Shown: positions 12,685 to 25,054, counted from the stretch's first letter. The stretch is DNA of 64,000 nucleotides from Terfezia claveryi (GCA_015179025.1 WHUX01000155.1:62001-126000); one strand, 5' to 3'. Translations and numbers: made by a program. Notes: a model not told the origin generated them from the sequence alone.

Positions 12685-14289
12685 TCAAAACAATTCTGCT
12701 GATGCAGTAGCCGACTTTTTGACTCCTTCACCCCACGAAGCAAATAGCTTCCCCGGGTCAGCTTCTATGTATTCCTTGACTCGGTCCAAGAATACTTTTG
12801 CCCGAGCCCCATCCTGTGGGTTGACTTTAACCGATATGACATTGACTGCTGCTGGGGCAGGTACGGAAGCTACCTTTCGCACTACTGGTTTCGGCTTGGT
12901 GCCAGAGAGGATATCGATAATGTCTAGTTTGTTGGATGCAGGAGTGAAGGTGGTTGAGGGAGTTGGTAGCGCGATGAGTTGTGGCTTGTATGGCGCTAAG
13001 ACGGGTTTCCTGGGGAGTCCGAGAAGTTCGTTGAGGATCTCGTTTGGAGTCGCGGGAAGCTTGGATGGAGGGAGGTTTTGGCTGGCTTTCCGGGAGGCTT
13101 CGGCCAGGAATGCAGAGATGGGAGGGGAGAAGCCCATCATTTCTATATATCGTTAATGTCATGGAGTGTTGTTAATATGAGGTTCTGAGTCACTTACCCT
13201 GAACTGCGCTTTGGACTTTGAATAATCTGTCTAGAGATACCTCGACCTGGATGTCCGTCTCGACTACTGGAGGTTTTGCAGAAGTAGATTGCCCCTTTCC
13301 TGCAGAGGGCACTGGAGCCGGGGCTGGAGCTTGCTTGACCTTGATGTTGCTCAAGTCCAAGTGTGCCAACTTATGGATCATAAACTCTAAGGTTGCTGGA
13401 GCGTCCTTGCTGATACTGCCAATGTAGGCAAGAACGTCACCCTTCAACAACCTACCCCTTGGCCCTGTTGCTGGGATTTGGGGGATATCCTCCTTCGTCA
13501 AGTTGTTGCGGTGAAGCAGTGCCATGACTGACGGCGAGGGGGTGAAAGGCTCCTTCAGAGTACGGTGGTGTTTCTTTGGGCCATGACTCGGGGGGGATGC
13601 GGCCTGCACAGTAGAGCCGAGGCGGGGTTGTGGAGATGGAGGTGTTGCTTTGGGTTCGTCTTCTGCCCTGGGCTCTGCTGGAGCTGAGGATTTAGCTTTT
13701 GGTTCATCTGGGATCTTGAGGGTGGCAAGATCGTCGTCCGGTTCTGCTAGGACAGCTATCCGGCTTCCAATTTGGATTCCTTTGGAGCCGTTGCCGGCCT
13801 ATGGCGGGACTTTAGTGAACATGAAGGGGAAGTCTTGCGGACAGGGCTCGCCCATACAAATATTTTGGCCATGACCCCATCTTCTTGAGCTTCAACATCG
13901 ATCTGAGCTTTATCCGTCTCAATTTCTAAGAGCACGTCTCCGGCTCTGAACTTGTCCCCTAATGTTATAGAGAGCTATTAGACTTTGTACCCACCATCCA
14001 CCAAAGCTCAAAATGACTGATCTTCGCACCTTCCTTAACTTTCCATGAAGCTATATTCCCCTCAGTCATCGTCGGCGACATGGCCGGCATATTGAGATTT
14101 GTAGCAACAGCATTGTGTCCACTCGTCCTGAAGCCTGATACTCTCTACATATTAACTTTAAGAGCTCGGTTTGGTGGGAAATATGATCTCACCTCGTAAC
14201 AAGGTAAATTTACTCAATTGCGCGCTCTGAAGCAACCGGCAAGCCTGGGGAATTGAAGCCATCGCAACTATGAGTGACTTTGAGCCCAT
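12685..14289 (-). CDS. PDX1: Pyruvate dehydrogenase complex E3-binding protein (protein X)
   Basis: Five exons: 14289-14193, 14140-14030, 13958-13858, 13798-13198, 13142-12685, joining to 455 residues. Pdx1 tethers dihydrolipoamide dehydrogenase (E3) to the E2 core of the mitochondrial pyruvate dehydrogenase complex. A basic, Ser-rich N-terminus looks like a mitochondrial presequence. The lipoyl domain follows ([20 protein letters not shown] ... [11 protein letters not shown]), with the lipoylated Lys expected at residue 86. A Pro/Ala/Lys linker leads to a peripheral-subunit-binding domain at about residues 192-230 ([11 protein letters not shown] ... [13 protein letters not shown]). There is no C-terminal acyltransferase domain or HxxxDG motif, which separates it from E2 (Lat1). 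A second in-frame ATG at 14262 is an alternative start. Confidence 0.93.
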
Positions 14290-14454
14290 AATCCAAACTT
14301 GCGATGATCTCTAAACTTATCAGACCTTGCAATTTGTTGGGATTTGGTTGGTTTCACAGAGTTCGGCAGATTAGCTCAGCAGAAATGCTTGGCTCCTTGT
14401 TGTATTTTTATTTTAATTCTGGGAGGGGTGTATATCCGTATATTTACAACTAAG

Positions 14455-15496
14455 CTACCATTTCTTGTCGGTCCCAATTAAACGGTCCAATCCCCTCCTC
14501 TCCCACTGCCATCCATCGTCACGTAGTTTAAATCTCAAAAAGCTCGACTTTACAGTCACCGGAACAATTCTCTCCTTTGTAAGGGTGCTCTTTAAACTAT
14601 AAAATATCCTCGAGGGACCAGTCGAGAGAGCATGGACGAATTTGGCGAAAGCTCCTTCTGGTATTTCCTCTTGCACCGGCTGTCTGGATAGAGACAGTTT
14701 CCGGCCCAGACAGATCTCGTTAAGTGGAGCCTCGGTTTTGATTGCTGGTAGGAAGGACAAAATATTGTTACTCTGAATCTGCAATTTAATACTTGGAAGC
14801 GATTCGGGCGTGGGGCGGTATGGGATGGCATGTATTGAACGTATCATTCTACCCTCAAGTGTCAGTGACTATGGTCAATCAATGAAATCCCAGAAACCCA
14901 CGGCACCTTGCAGGGTACATAAAAGTGATTACAACTCCTATGCTAATGAAGAACACCCCGACGTAATGCGTCCATGTCACCCAATTCGGTACTCCCACTG
15001 GGGCCATGATATTGACATAGTAGTAGTCGAGACCAGCCCATATTCCGGTGGCAGTCATGGCATAGCATCCGAGAACGAGCTTCCAATGGCTCTTGCGATA
15101 TAGCACTGTAGGCCCCGCTTTGCTTCCCAGCTGTTGTTCAAGCAAGATATATGATTCTGGAGTAATCGCAACCGAGGGTTCCTGTGATTTGGCAGCTTCT
15201 TTTGTGGGTGCCGGCCGAGTGGTCTTTGCCTTGGGTACCGTTGGCTTTGGTACAGATGGCTTTGGTACAGTTGGCTTTGGTAGAGATATTTTTGGTACAG
15301 ATGGCTTTGGTACAGAAGGCTTTGCTGGTTCTGTTTTTTTAAGGGATTTCATAGCCTTCATAGCCTTTGAGGACTTGTGCGACGCATACCGCACATAAGT
15401 GGGTGAACTCAATGCCACCAGACAACGGCCAGCCACTCGAAATTGTGTGCGCGCCGGGAGAGGCCGGAGGGAGGCGAAGACGGAGGTGGATATCAT
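14455..15496 (-). CDS. Predicted mitochondrial two-TM membrane protein, uncharacterised
   Basis: Two exons, 15496-14907 and 14848-14455, giving 327 residues. The N-terminus (MISTSVFASLRPLPARTQF...) is rich in Arg/Ser/Ala and lacks acidic residues, as in mitochondrial presequences. Residues about 53-92 are a degenerate repeat of KPSVP/KPTVP units. Two hydrophobic segments follow (about 138-158, VLGCYAMTATGIWAGLDYYY, and about 176-194, HYVGVFFISIGVVITFM), separated by a short loop with VPNW. After the intron the conserved-looking RMIRSIHAIP and a soluble C-terminal domain follow. Topology and the 'ARMIRSI-IP' turn resemble an uncharacterised family of fungal mitochondrial membrane proteins; no activity can be assigned. 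It lies just upstream of PDX1 on the same strand (165 bp). Confidence 0.82.
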
Positions 15497-15926
15497 TTGC
15501 TAGTGAACAATGGTCAATAAACTGAACTCTACAAGGGAGTTGGGCTGACTTACTTCAGGTCACGTCTGGCCCGCTGAATGGTGCTTCTCGAGAGATCACC
15601 AGTGACTGGGGACAGCCTACTGCTGGTGGTTGTTTGCGATGGACTTCCTGCAGGCCCCTGCTGGTATACTTCTCGTGTTTCGCTTAATTATGAACCTAGC
15701 AACCAGACGATGGATATATTACCCTCAAACGTCACAGGGAGATCGCTTGGCAATACGGGACCTGCGTCATGCGAGCTATCCCTTCACCAGGTACTGTTCC
15801 TTTGAAGTGGCATTGCATTTTCATCCCTATAGCATTGATGTTTCCTTTTTATTTTGACATCCTGGGTTCTCCGTACATTCAGTGCTAGTTGGCATACTAT
15901 CCGAGGAGCTCAATAAACTTTGGACC
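15497..15926. promoter_or_regulatory. Divergent promoter, mitochondrial protein/patatin lipase
   Basis: 430 bp between divergent starts. Short open frames are present but lack recognisable domains. No named factor site identified. Confidence 0.45.
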
Positions 15927-18854
15927 ATGACCGGAGGCCCTCCAATCCACCATTCGAAGATTCCAGACTTCGACAAGGACTTTGTAAATGACGACGGTAT
16001 GTATCTAGGTACTCTATTAGGTGCAGCAATCTCTAGCCGGTAGCTAATTGTTTTTACAGACATCGCAGCTTTTGAAAAAGCTATTAATGCACCCGACACT
16101 ACAGAGGAGGAATTTATTACAGCTCTAAATGACTGGCGGCCTGTGAAGCAGAAGGTCAAGAGGAAGAAAAGAAAGCCGAGGCGGGGGAAGGACGAAACAA
16201 GAGAAGGTAGGCTTGGGGATTTACAATGCCAGAACAGTAATAGCTGACGGAATGCAACTTAAGGAATTGTATACCTTATACTCAAGTGGCCGTTGTTGGT
16301 AGGAATAGGAGTTTGGGTGCTTACATTATCGTACAGTAGCCGTACCGAAATTTAGTTATGACCATACTAATCAATATTCCAGGATCATTTATCTTCTTAC
16401 GAGGTTCTATATTGCACAATACGAGTATTGGATAGCATGGTAATTGATCGCACTTTGTTTCCTGAGTTAACCCATTAATTTGTTTCACACAGGCGCGGCA
16501 AGAGACAAAAGCTTCGAAAGCAACTGCGAGCGGCCACCTCCTACCCCGAATGGATATCCTCCGCTAAAACCCTCGATTCTTACCTCGGCTTGGACCTATG
16601 GAAACAGTCAGACGCTTTTGCATATTATGACTATGGAACCATTAGGCGAATTCTTCGGGATTTGAAAGATTTGCGGCAGAGTATTGAAGGTGACCTTCAA
16701 GATCATGACTCTGGAACGACGGAAGCCCATAACCCATCAAATGTGCCGGACCTTAGTGCAAAGGGGCCTCTGGCGAAGATTGAAGAGTTGCGGAGATTAT
16801 TGGAGGCTTGCATAAAGAGCAATTTCGGAGGCATTGAGAGCTCGAGGTTGTACAGTCAGACGTATTATGGTACAAAGGCTCTGCTCCAGGAGTTCTATGA
16901 TGAAGGCATGGAATTTCCCCATCCCCATGTTGGGCAGAGGGTCTGACTCACGGCAACAGTTGAAAGGTGTTTAAAGCTTATTCTAGACACCGATTTTCTA
17001 TCCGTGGAAGAAAAGCGAGTGCTCTTTAAACATCTTCACCAGAATTTTGGGCAGACCGCTCTCTGTTTGAGCGGAGGGGCAACCTTTGCGTATGTTCCTC
17101 ACAATATTTCTTATGTAAATGCTCACGATCTTGCATAGGTATTACCATTTGGGGGTAGTCAAGGCACTTTTGGACGCTGGTTTGCTTCCCAAGGTTATCA
17201 CTGGTACATCTGGGGGAGCCCTTGTGGCTGCCTTACTGTGCACCCGAACGAATACGGAACTGGAGCAGATTTTGGTTCCAGAATTAGCGCACAAGATTAC
17301 TGCTTGTCACGATGATACTTGGGTCAGTGATACAACCATAGCACATCAATGGAATCAACATTAACCTTCCATAGACTTGGATGCAGCGGTGGTGGAAAAC
17401 CGGAGCGAGGTTCGATAGTGTCGACTGGGCGCGGCGGTGTTGCTGGTTTACCAGGGGAAGCATGACCTTCCAAGAGGCATATAAAAGGACAGGGAGGGTG
17501 CTAAACATATCTTGCATACCCTCAGACCCGCATTCGTAAGTGGACTCAGGGTAAATCATGTGCAACTCAGTTACATATGCTTACAATCTACCAGACCATC
17601 TCTTTTGCTAAACCACATCACAGCTCCTGACTGTGTGATCTGGTCAGCTACTATAGCCTCTGCTGCCGTGCCCGGGATTCTCAATCCAGTTGTTCTTATG
17701 ATGAAGACAAACTCCGGGGAACTCATTCCCTTTTCTTTTGGCAATAAGTGGAAGGATGGTTCTCTCCGAACCGATATTCCGTTGCGGGCGCTTAACTTGC
17801 ACTATAACGTGAACTTCTCAATCGTCAGTCAAGTTAACCCACACATCAACATTTTCTTCTTTTCATCTAGAGGAACCGTGGGCCGGCCTGTTACGCATCG
17901 GAAGGGAAAGGGATGGAGGGGCGGGTTTCTAGGAAGCGCACTTGAACAGTATTTGAAGCTGGATCTGGCAATGTGGTTAAAGGTTTTGAGACGTGAGTCC
18001 CTTCTCGTATTCAATGGACAGGAGGCGAGGCTTATGTGAAGAGAAGACTTGGAATTGCTACCCCGACCACTGAGTCAGGATTGGTCTAGTTTATGGCTCC
18101 AGAAGTTTGATGGTAATATCACGATATGGGTATGTGCCATCGGTCTGACCCTTGCGGACACAGTTATGAAACTAACCTTCTCCGCCAGCCCAAATCTGTC
18201 CTCAGTGATTTCTACTACATCCTATCAGACCCCACTGTTGACCGCCTAGCAGGAATGATCCAAGTCGGGCAAAGTGAGACATTCCCAAAACTACTCTTCA
18301 TTTCAAACCGATTGAAGATTGAGCGATTAGTGCAGAAAGGCAGGAGGGATACTCGAGGCAAAGGGGATCCTCGGTCTGACGGAGAAGCAGAGAAACCCAG
18401 ACTCGAGTATGACATGCGGAGAAGGGATAGGCTACCATTAGGGTCAAGAAGTCCCAGGATTCAAGAAGCATATGAGGAGGTATATGCGGATGGGGAGCAG
18501 AGCTACTCTTCGGGAAGGAAGTCTTCTTCTTGGTTTGGGCCCTGGTCGAGATATGGGTGGCAGCATTCTCTAGCGACGTCGCCTAATGGTGTGGGTGGGG
18601 AGGCGATCGAGAGTAGGGAAGGTAGGAGGAATAGCAGGCTTAAAGAACTCAGTAGACAGGGTAGTGTGATTTTCGGATTTGAAGATTCTGATGATTCTAC
18701 AGATGAATCTGGGTTTGAGGAAGTGCAAGGCGGGGAGGAGAGGTATACCGGGAGCACGGGGAGCGAACTCGGTGAGAGTGAGGGGCTTTCTGGAGCAGAT
18801 GATGGACATGAACAAACACAATTTGTGGAGGGCGGGAGAAGGGCGGTTCTGTGA
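15927..18854 (+). CDS. Patatin-like phospholipase/lipase, DUF3336 type
   Basis: Eleven exons: 15927-15996, 16060-16206, 16264-16330, 16383-16439, 16493-16905, 16960-17089, 17139-17322, 17375-17535, 17595-17992, 18047-18129, 18189-18854; 791 residues. It is the fungal patatin-like family with a DUF3336 N-terminal region, related to yeast Tgl triacylglycerol lipases. A basic patch (KQKVKRKKRKPRRGK) precedes one hydrophobic segment at about residues 82-104, so the protein should be membrane-anchored. The patatin domain shows the oxyanion loop LSGGAT, nucleophile motif GTSGG with Ser319, and the dyad motif WKDGS with Asp464. The tail after about residue 610 is a disordered, Arg/Ser/Glu-rich extension. 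Intron 5 (16906-16959) has a GC donor. All other donors are GT; the shortest intron is 49 bp. Substrate (phospholipid or neutral lipid) is not decided by sequence. Confidence 0.95.
16906..16959 (+). other. Non-canonical GC-AG intron in patatin-like gene
   Basis: The exon ends ...GATGAAG, the intron starts GCATGG and ends CAACAG. Removing it joins YDE to VERCLKLI and on to the conserved LSGGATFAYYH block; keeping it gives a stop at once. Confidence 0.85.
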
Positions 18855-19058
18855 TGATATAATGAATAGAGTTTGAGCTTATATATCCTGACTTATTTCA
18901 GTAAATTAATGGTTTTAAAATGGAGGAAATCTTGCTATTGATAGAATAATGCAAAGTGATAGATTCCAACCCAAAATCAGTAACTCCCAAAACGCCGGCA
19001 CGCTTGTGTAAGTCGTCAAAGTCATGACAAGAAAGAACAAAACTCAAAACCGCTCAAT

Positions 19059-19853
19059 CTAATCCGCCCTTGAAATTGAGTGAGTGCTAAGCATATCCAC
19101 ATCCCCATCCCCATGCCCATCCCCACCACCAACCCCAGTTCCTCCCAGTAGTTGCATTTCCGCCTCGGCCGCTTCCCTCGCCCTCTCTAAATTCTCCACA
19201 AACCCCCGCGCCTTATTCCACAGCTCCTCTTCCATATCCTTGCCCACATTATCGCTGCGAACGTTGAGGAGGCCAATGTCGAAGGCGGTGGTTGGGGCGG
19301 GGTTGGCTATTGAGGAGGAGCTGGTGGTGGTTGTGGTTCCGCCGGGGGTTGTGGGAGCGAGGAGCTCGAGCTGGTCTTGCAGGAGGATTTGTCGGCGCAG
19401 GGAGACGCGGATGGAGTCGAGGAGGGAGTGGAAGTGGGAAGCGTGGTGTTTGAAGGTTAAAAGTTGGGTGGGGAGGGTTGGTGGGGCGGTAGGGCTGGTG
19501 GTGGAGGGATTGGGGGGGTGGACGTGGGGTCGGGGAGGATGGAAGTCGGGGTGGTGAGGGTTTTGATGGCGAGGCCGGCGGAGAGGAGGAGCGCCGAAAT
19601 ATTCTGGTCCAGTTAGTTGCTGGGGAGATGTATGGGGAAAGGGGATACGGGCCTCGTCAATACGGTTCAGCTCCTCGATCCCTTTATTCGCAATAGCGAT
19701 GGCGGGGTCGACGGGTTTCCCCGGCTGCGAGGGGGCTTGTGGCTGCGAGGAGTGTCCCGGCAATGCAAGGGCTTCAGGGAGGTCCATGTCCTCGTCATCG
19801 CCGGAGCTGAAGGGGGAGGAGGCGGGGTCGTTGATGTCCATTGCGTCGGGCAT
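19059..19853 (-). CDS. MED11: Mediator subunit Med11 (frame interrupted in linker)
   Basis: Med11 is a head-module subunit of Mediator that pairs with Med22 and contacts TFIIH. Exon 1 (19853-19653) ends in the diagnostic GIEELNRIDE. A GC-AG intron (19652-19604, 49 bp, with a CTAAC branch motif) joins it to NISALLLSAGLAIKTL, completing the helix typical of Med11. The second conserved helix (LLTFKHHASHFHSLLDSIRVSLRRQILLQ) lies downstream but in another frame: reading straight through hits a TAA in the proline-rich linker. Either one base is missing in the C-run near 19512-19518, or a 29-nt GT-AG segment (19523-19495) is spliced out, which restores the frame exactly. The C-terminus is Gly/Asp-rich and ends near 19059. 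Divergent from SMC1. Confidence 0.82.
   Translation of the reverse strand: MPDAMDINDPASSPFSSGDDEDMDLPEALALPGHSSQPQAPSQPGKPVDPAIAIANKGIEELNRIDEARIPFPHTSPQQLTGPEYFGAPPLRRPRHQNPHHPDFHPPRPHVHPPNPSTTSPTAPPTLPTQLLTFKHHASHFHSLLDSIRVSLRRQILLQDQLELLAPTTPGGTTTTTSSSSIANPAPTTAFDIGLLNVRSDNVGKDMEEELWNKARGFVENLERAREAAEAEMQLLGGTGVGGGDGHGDGDVDMLSTHSISRAD
19604..19652 (-). other. Non-canonical GC-AG intron in MED11
   Basis: The donor GCCCGT follows GAG, and the acceptor is GGACCAG. No GT donor in this interval keeps the NISALL reading frame. Confidence 0.7.
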
Positions 19854-20110
19854 ACAGTTTTTGGTGGAAGTGAAGGTGGGGCGCTGCTCTTAATTAGAGG
19901 AATTTGGATGCCGCCAAGCGCCATGCGGCGCGTCGCCACTTTTTGACAGAACGTGAAACGCGTTGACGACACCTCGTCCTCACTGCACCAATCGGCCCAA
20001 CCACCACTGCCCCCCCACAGCAAAAACAAAAAACAACCTTCCTACCCCTCCCCCCCGTGTAGCCACTCCAGCGAGGCTGATAGTGTGCACAAGGAGTGCA
20101 AGCGTGGACG
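19854..20110. promoter_or_regulatory. Bidirectional promoter MED11/SMC1 with MCB-type ACGCGT
   Basis: 257 bp separate the two start codons. ACGCGT at 19958-19963 is the MluI cell-cycle box bound by MBF in yeasts, where it drives G1/S genes including cohesin subunits. Presence is direct; use in this species is inference. Confidence 0.6.
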
Positions 20111-23100
20111 ATGGGGAAACTGGGTATGCCCCCTTCCTACATCCCCACCATCTCCAGCAGTAGATGCTGACGCTGCGCAACACAGTGCGGTTGGAGTTAT
20201 TCAGTACGTCTCGCCCCCATCTCCTCATGCTAGAAAGATATGGGGCGGCCAGGGTGAACATCTAACGTTCCACGCACCGGTGCAGACTTCAAATCATACA
20301 AAGGCCACCAAATAATCGAATTCGGCGATTCCTACTTTACATCTATCATCGGTCCCAATGGCTCGGGGAAATCAAATTGGTTCTATCCCCCACCTCCCTT
20401 CCCTTCACCCCCCCACATGCAATTGACTAACATTCCCCCTCTCCACCGTACAGCATGGACGCCATCTCCTTCGTCCTCGGCATCAAATCCTCCCATCTCC
20501 GCTCTACCCACCTCCGGGATTTAATCTACCGCGGCCGGGTCCTCCGGACGGACATCGAAGCCGACAAAGCCCACGCCACCGCTGGGCCATCCTCCACCGC
20601 TCCCCAACCCAACGGCGCCTCCCCCCTAACCGGCGACAACGATGACGAAGAAGACGAGAGCACCCAACGCTCCTCCCGCAACGATCCCAAAACCGCCTGG
20701 GTGATGGCCGTCTACGAAAATGACGAGCTCGTCGAGCAACAATGGAAGCGGACTATCACTCCTACTGGCGGTAGCGAATACCGCATCAACAACCGCTCCG
20801 TCTCCGCCAATCAGTACAACGCCGCCCTTGAAGAAGAAAACATCCTCATCAAAGCCAAGAACTTCCTTGTGTTCCAAGGCGACGTGGAGGCAATCGCCTC
20901 CCAACAGCCAAAAGATCTCACAAGGATGATTGAGCAGGTTAGTGGGTCACTAGAGCATAAAGCCGAATATGACCGCCTCAAGATCGAGGCGGAGAAGACG
21001 GCTGAGACGTCGGCATTTAATTTAAATAGACGGAGAGCGATTAATGCCGAAATTAAGCAATACCAGGAGCAGAAGAAGGAGGCGGAGAATTATGCTACAA
21101 AGGCAGATGAGAGGGATGAAGCAATCGTAACCCACGTCCTATGGAAACTCTACCACCTCCAGGAAGCGATTGAGAAAAACCGGGTGCAGATTGAGAAAGA
21201 ACAGGCTGAGCTGAAAGAGTTAAATCGGACTCATGCGAAATACACACAGAAACTCGATGATGCAAAGCGAGAGCAGGCGAAAGTCCTACGCGGTGTCTCT
21301 CAGACAGAGAGGAATATCAAGGCGAAGGAAAGGGAGTTGGAGGAGAAAGAGACCTCGCTTGTACCTGTTGACGAAAAGATTTCCATCGCGAGTAAGAAAC
21401 TCAAGAATTACGCTACCCGGATCAGCGAGATTGGGCGGGATAAGGAATCTGAGTCCGCCAGAGTAGACGATTTAAAGAAACAGCTCTCAGCGGTGGAGAA
21501 AGCGCAACAGAAATTTGAGGTTGAGCAAATGGCATTGGCAGAGCAGACTGGTGCCGCTCTCTCAGATAAGGATCTAGCAGAATACAACAAGCTCCGGGAG
21601 CGAGTCAACACCAAGACTGCGGGGGAGCACATCAAGATTGATAATCTTACTCGACAAAAGAGAACCGATGAGGAGACAGTCAATGGGTTAAAGAGTAAGG
21701 TCGAGTCAACGAGATATACGCTGGCAAAGCTCGAGGAAGAGCTAGAGGGGATGAATGAGAGGAGGGTGCAGTTGACCAATTTGATTAGTCAGGTTATGGG
21801 GGATCTTGAGAACAAGAAGAAGGAGTATAATGCGATACAATCCGAGCGGAGGAGGCAGGCGCAGAAGCATCTTGAGCTTGAGGAAAAACTAGCTGAATGC
21901 GCGGCGGCCCTGTTAGAGGTTGATGATGGGAGGCAACAGAATCAGAAACAGGTTCAGATGAGGGAGACGATCGCCACCCTGAAACGGATATTCCCAGGTG
22001 TGAAGGGGCGAATTTCGGATCTATGTAAGCCGAGCTTGAAGAAATATAATGATGCGGTGTCGACGGTGTTAGGGAGGCACTTTGATGCCATTGTTGTCGA
22101 TACGGATAAAACGGCCAAAGATTGTATTGATTATTTGAGACAGCAGAAGTTGGGACAGGCGACCTTTTACCCGCTCGAGACTATACAAATCAAGCCAATA
22201 AACTCAAATCTCAAGGGGATGCATAGGGGCATGAGGATGGCTATCGATACCATCGAGTTTGATGCGAGTGTGGAGAGGGCGATGCAGTATGCGTGTGGGA
22301 ATAGTATTGTCTGTGATGACCTGGCTGTTGCGAAATATATCTGCTACGAGCGTGGGTTGGAGGTTCGAGCAGTTACACTTGATGGAACGGTTATTCATAA
22401 GGGCGGGTTGATGACTGGTGGGTATGTCAAAGGGGCTGGACAGAGGAGGTTTGAGGATCAAGAAGTCGAGGCGTTGAGGCGGTTGAAGGAGAATCTACTT
22501 GCCCAGATTGAAGCTCTTCCTAATAAGAATGGCCGAAAGGGAGTGCAGGAGGAGACTCTTCAGGGAGAGCTGACGGGCTTGGAACAGCAGTTGGAGTATT
22601 TGAGGGGTGAGTTGAAGGTTTTGCAGAGGGATTTGATGGCGAAAACGAAGGAGGTGGGACATACTTCTATCCATCTCAATTCACTGGTTCCAAAGTATCA
22701 GGAGACAGAGGCGGCGCTACAGTCGCTACAGGCAAAACTGAAGGAATTGCAAGATGTTGTATCGGAAGCGGAAGATAACATCTTTGAAGACTTTTGTCGC
22801 CGCTTGAGGTACGATAATATCCGCACCTACGAACAGCGTCAGGGATCTCTACAAGCTGAATTTGCGCAAAAGAAACTGGAATTCGCGCGACACAGAGGAA
22901 AACTCGAGTCTCAACTCGCGTTTGAAACTCAACGCCTCGCGTCTACAACCGAGCGTATCTCTGTCCTGGAAAACAGCGCAAAACGTGACCAACGTACTAT
23001 CAATGAACTAGAAGCTGAAAAGGAGAGCATTCAATCTAAGCTTGACGAGCTATCTGATGAATTGGACAAGCTCCGGCAAGAACTTATGCAGAAGCAGTCT

Positions 23101-24260
23101 GTAGCAGAGAAGCACGCAGAGAAAGTTAACGAGTTGAGAAGGGAGGTGGCCAAAAGGTACAATGAGTTGAAGGGGGGAGGAAAGACGATCTCTGGATTGA
23201 CTAGTGAGATTGAGAGGTTCTCTGCAGAGAGGTATGCTGTTTTCCGGAGGTGTAAGTTGGAGGAAATCGAGATTCCCCTGCAGGAGGGATCAAGGACGCT
23301 CGAACAATTACCTGGAGACGCTACCCTGCAAGAGGACGAAGAGCGGGACCCAGACGCAATGGATGTCGATGAAGAAGACCCCACCTCCTCCCTCATCCGC
23401 CCTGTCACAGTTCAAGACTACGGAATTATCCCCGACTTTGAAAATCTTGATGACGACCTAAAAGCTTCCTCGGATGACTCCATCGAGGATACACTCCTTG
23501 AGAAGATTAAATCGCTCACCTTGGAACTCGGTCGCATGGCGCCAAATATGAAAGCCATAGACCGCCTTGAAGGCGTAGAACTCCGTCTCGCAGAAACAGA
23601 AGCCGAGTTTGAGAAATCTAAGACCGAGGCGAGATTAGCCAAAGAAAAATTCAACGAAATTAAGGCTAAGCGCTCTCGAATCTTCAACGACGCATTCAAG
23701 CACATGAAAGAGCAAATCGAGTCCGTCTACAAAGAACTCACTCGCTCCCCCAACTACCCTCTCGGTGGCTCGGCCAACCTCGACGGAGAAGAAGACGACG
23801 ACAATGGCAACGGATTAGCAGAAGCAGAGCCGTATCTAGACGGAGTCAGATACCATGCTATCCCACCCGGGAAGCGGTTCCGTACGATGGACCTGCTTTC
23901 CGGTGGTGAGAAGACGATGGCTGCACTTGCATTACTGTTTGCAGTGCATAGTTACAGACCCAGTCCATTTTTTGTGCTGGATGAGGTGGATGCAGCGTTG
24001 GATAATGCCAATGTCGCTAGGATTAGGGATTATATTAGGCGCCATGCGGGCCCAGGAACGCAGTTTGTGGTGATTAGCTTGAAGGCGGGGTTATTCCAGG
24101 GGAGTCAGAGTTTGGTGGGGATTTATAGGGATCAGGTGGAGTGTAGCAGTAGGAGTTTGACGTTGGATGTAAGTTAGCCCAGCCCCCCCTCTTCGGATGG
24201 TTTGACTGATGAGGTGGTTAGTTGAGGAAATACGTCGACGCGCCAAATATAGTGGGGTGA
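20111..24260 (+). CDS. SMC1: Cohesin subunit Smc1
   Basis: Five exons: 20111-20123, 20186-20203, 20286-20379, 20454-24168, 24222-24260; 1292 residues, usual for Smc1. With Smc3 and a kleisin it forms the cohesin ring that holds sister chromatids. The first coding exons are tiny (13 and 18 nt) and give MGKLVRLELFNFKSYKGHQ. Walker A GPNGSGKS is at residues 33-40. Long coiled-coil arms flank a hinge at about residues 554-704, which contains GVKGRISDLC and the glycine-rich GGLMTGGY. The ABC signature LLSGGEKTMAALAL is near residue 1189 and Walker B FFVLDEVDAALD near 1214. An acidic, Ser-rich insert (about residues 85-113) separates it from the usual compact N-lobe. The last exon restores LDLRKYVDAPNIVG. 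Confidence 0.98.
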
Positions 24261-25054
24261 GGCTGTCAGGGGAAATATTTCATACGGATTTTTATGGTGA
24301 TTACGTGTTTGATTGATATGTCTCTTTTTTCTTTCTTTTTCTCTTTTCTTTTCTCTTTACTTGGTGCCTTGTGTCGGCTTTTTTGTCAGAATTTGGATCA
24401 CTTACTTTCATACCTAAGTATTCCTGCGCAATTCCTTGTGGACAAATGAATGGAGGAGCACAAGATTACTCGTCGTTACGATGGATGAATGTGGAATGTG
24501 GAGAAAGCTAGGATTGCAAGATGTTGAATGTGAAATGTCAAATGGGTATCTGAACATTCTGGTCATGATCGTGAGGTGGTGAATTTAAAGCTTTATGTGA
24601 ATTCTCCATTTGCATGAGAAGTTGAGTTACCCTGAATGGAAGGCAATCTATAGTAGTAAGTTAGACAAGGCCAGAGAATTGAATACTAGGTAAAAATATT
24701 ATCTTGATGTTATTGTATTTTAGTAGCTTTTTTCAATCTTTGCGTCTGTTGAATACCCCCAAGGTTATTTTTATTTGTGCCCTGATGAAGAGAAAATAGT
24801 GAACATGTAGCCACAAGAACGATTTACCCGCTGCGACTAATTTTTTTTTTTTGAGTAGGAAGTATAGGAAACAAATTTTCATAATTCGCTTACCCTGTAC
24901 ATAGGAACGTGATCGCCCTACTAAAGATCGGCCATGTGATGAGGCGATATCTATCATACAAATGCGGTATTCCCGCAATAGCATTTGCTTAGCAGACTTA
25001 GCGAAATGGGACTAGTATTGCAGACCAAATGTTCTATATACCGTGACTTTGCTG

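Noticed and set aside
13190..13197. PDX1 ending at QGK before the last intron
   Set aside because: Splicing to 13142 continues the protein in phase to normal Pdx1 length.
20626..20904. Minus-strand frame inside SMC1
   Set aside because: Antisense shadow of the SMC1 N-terminal region.
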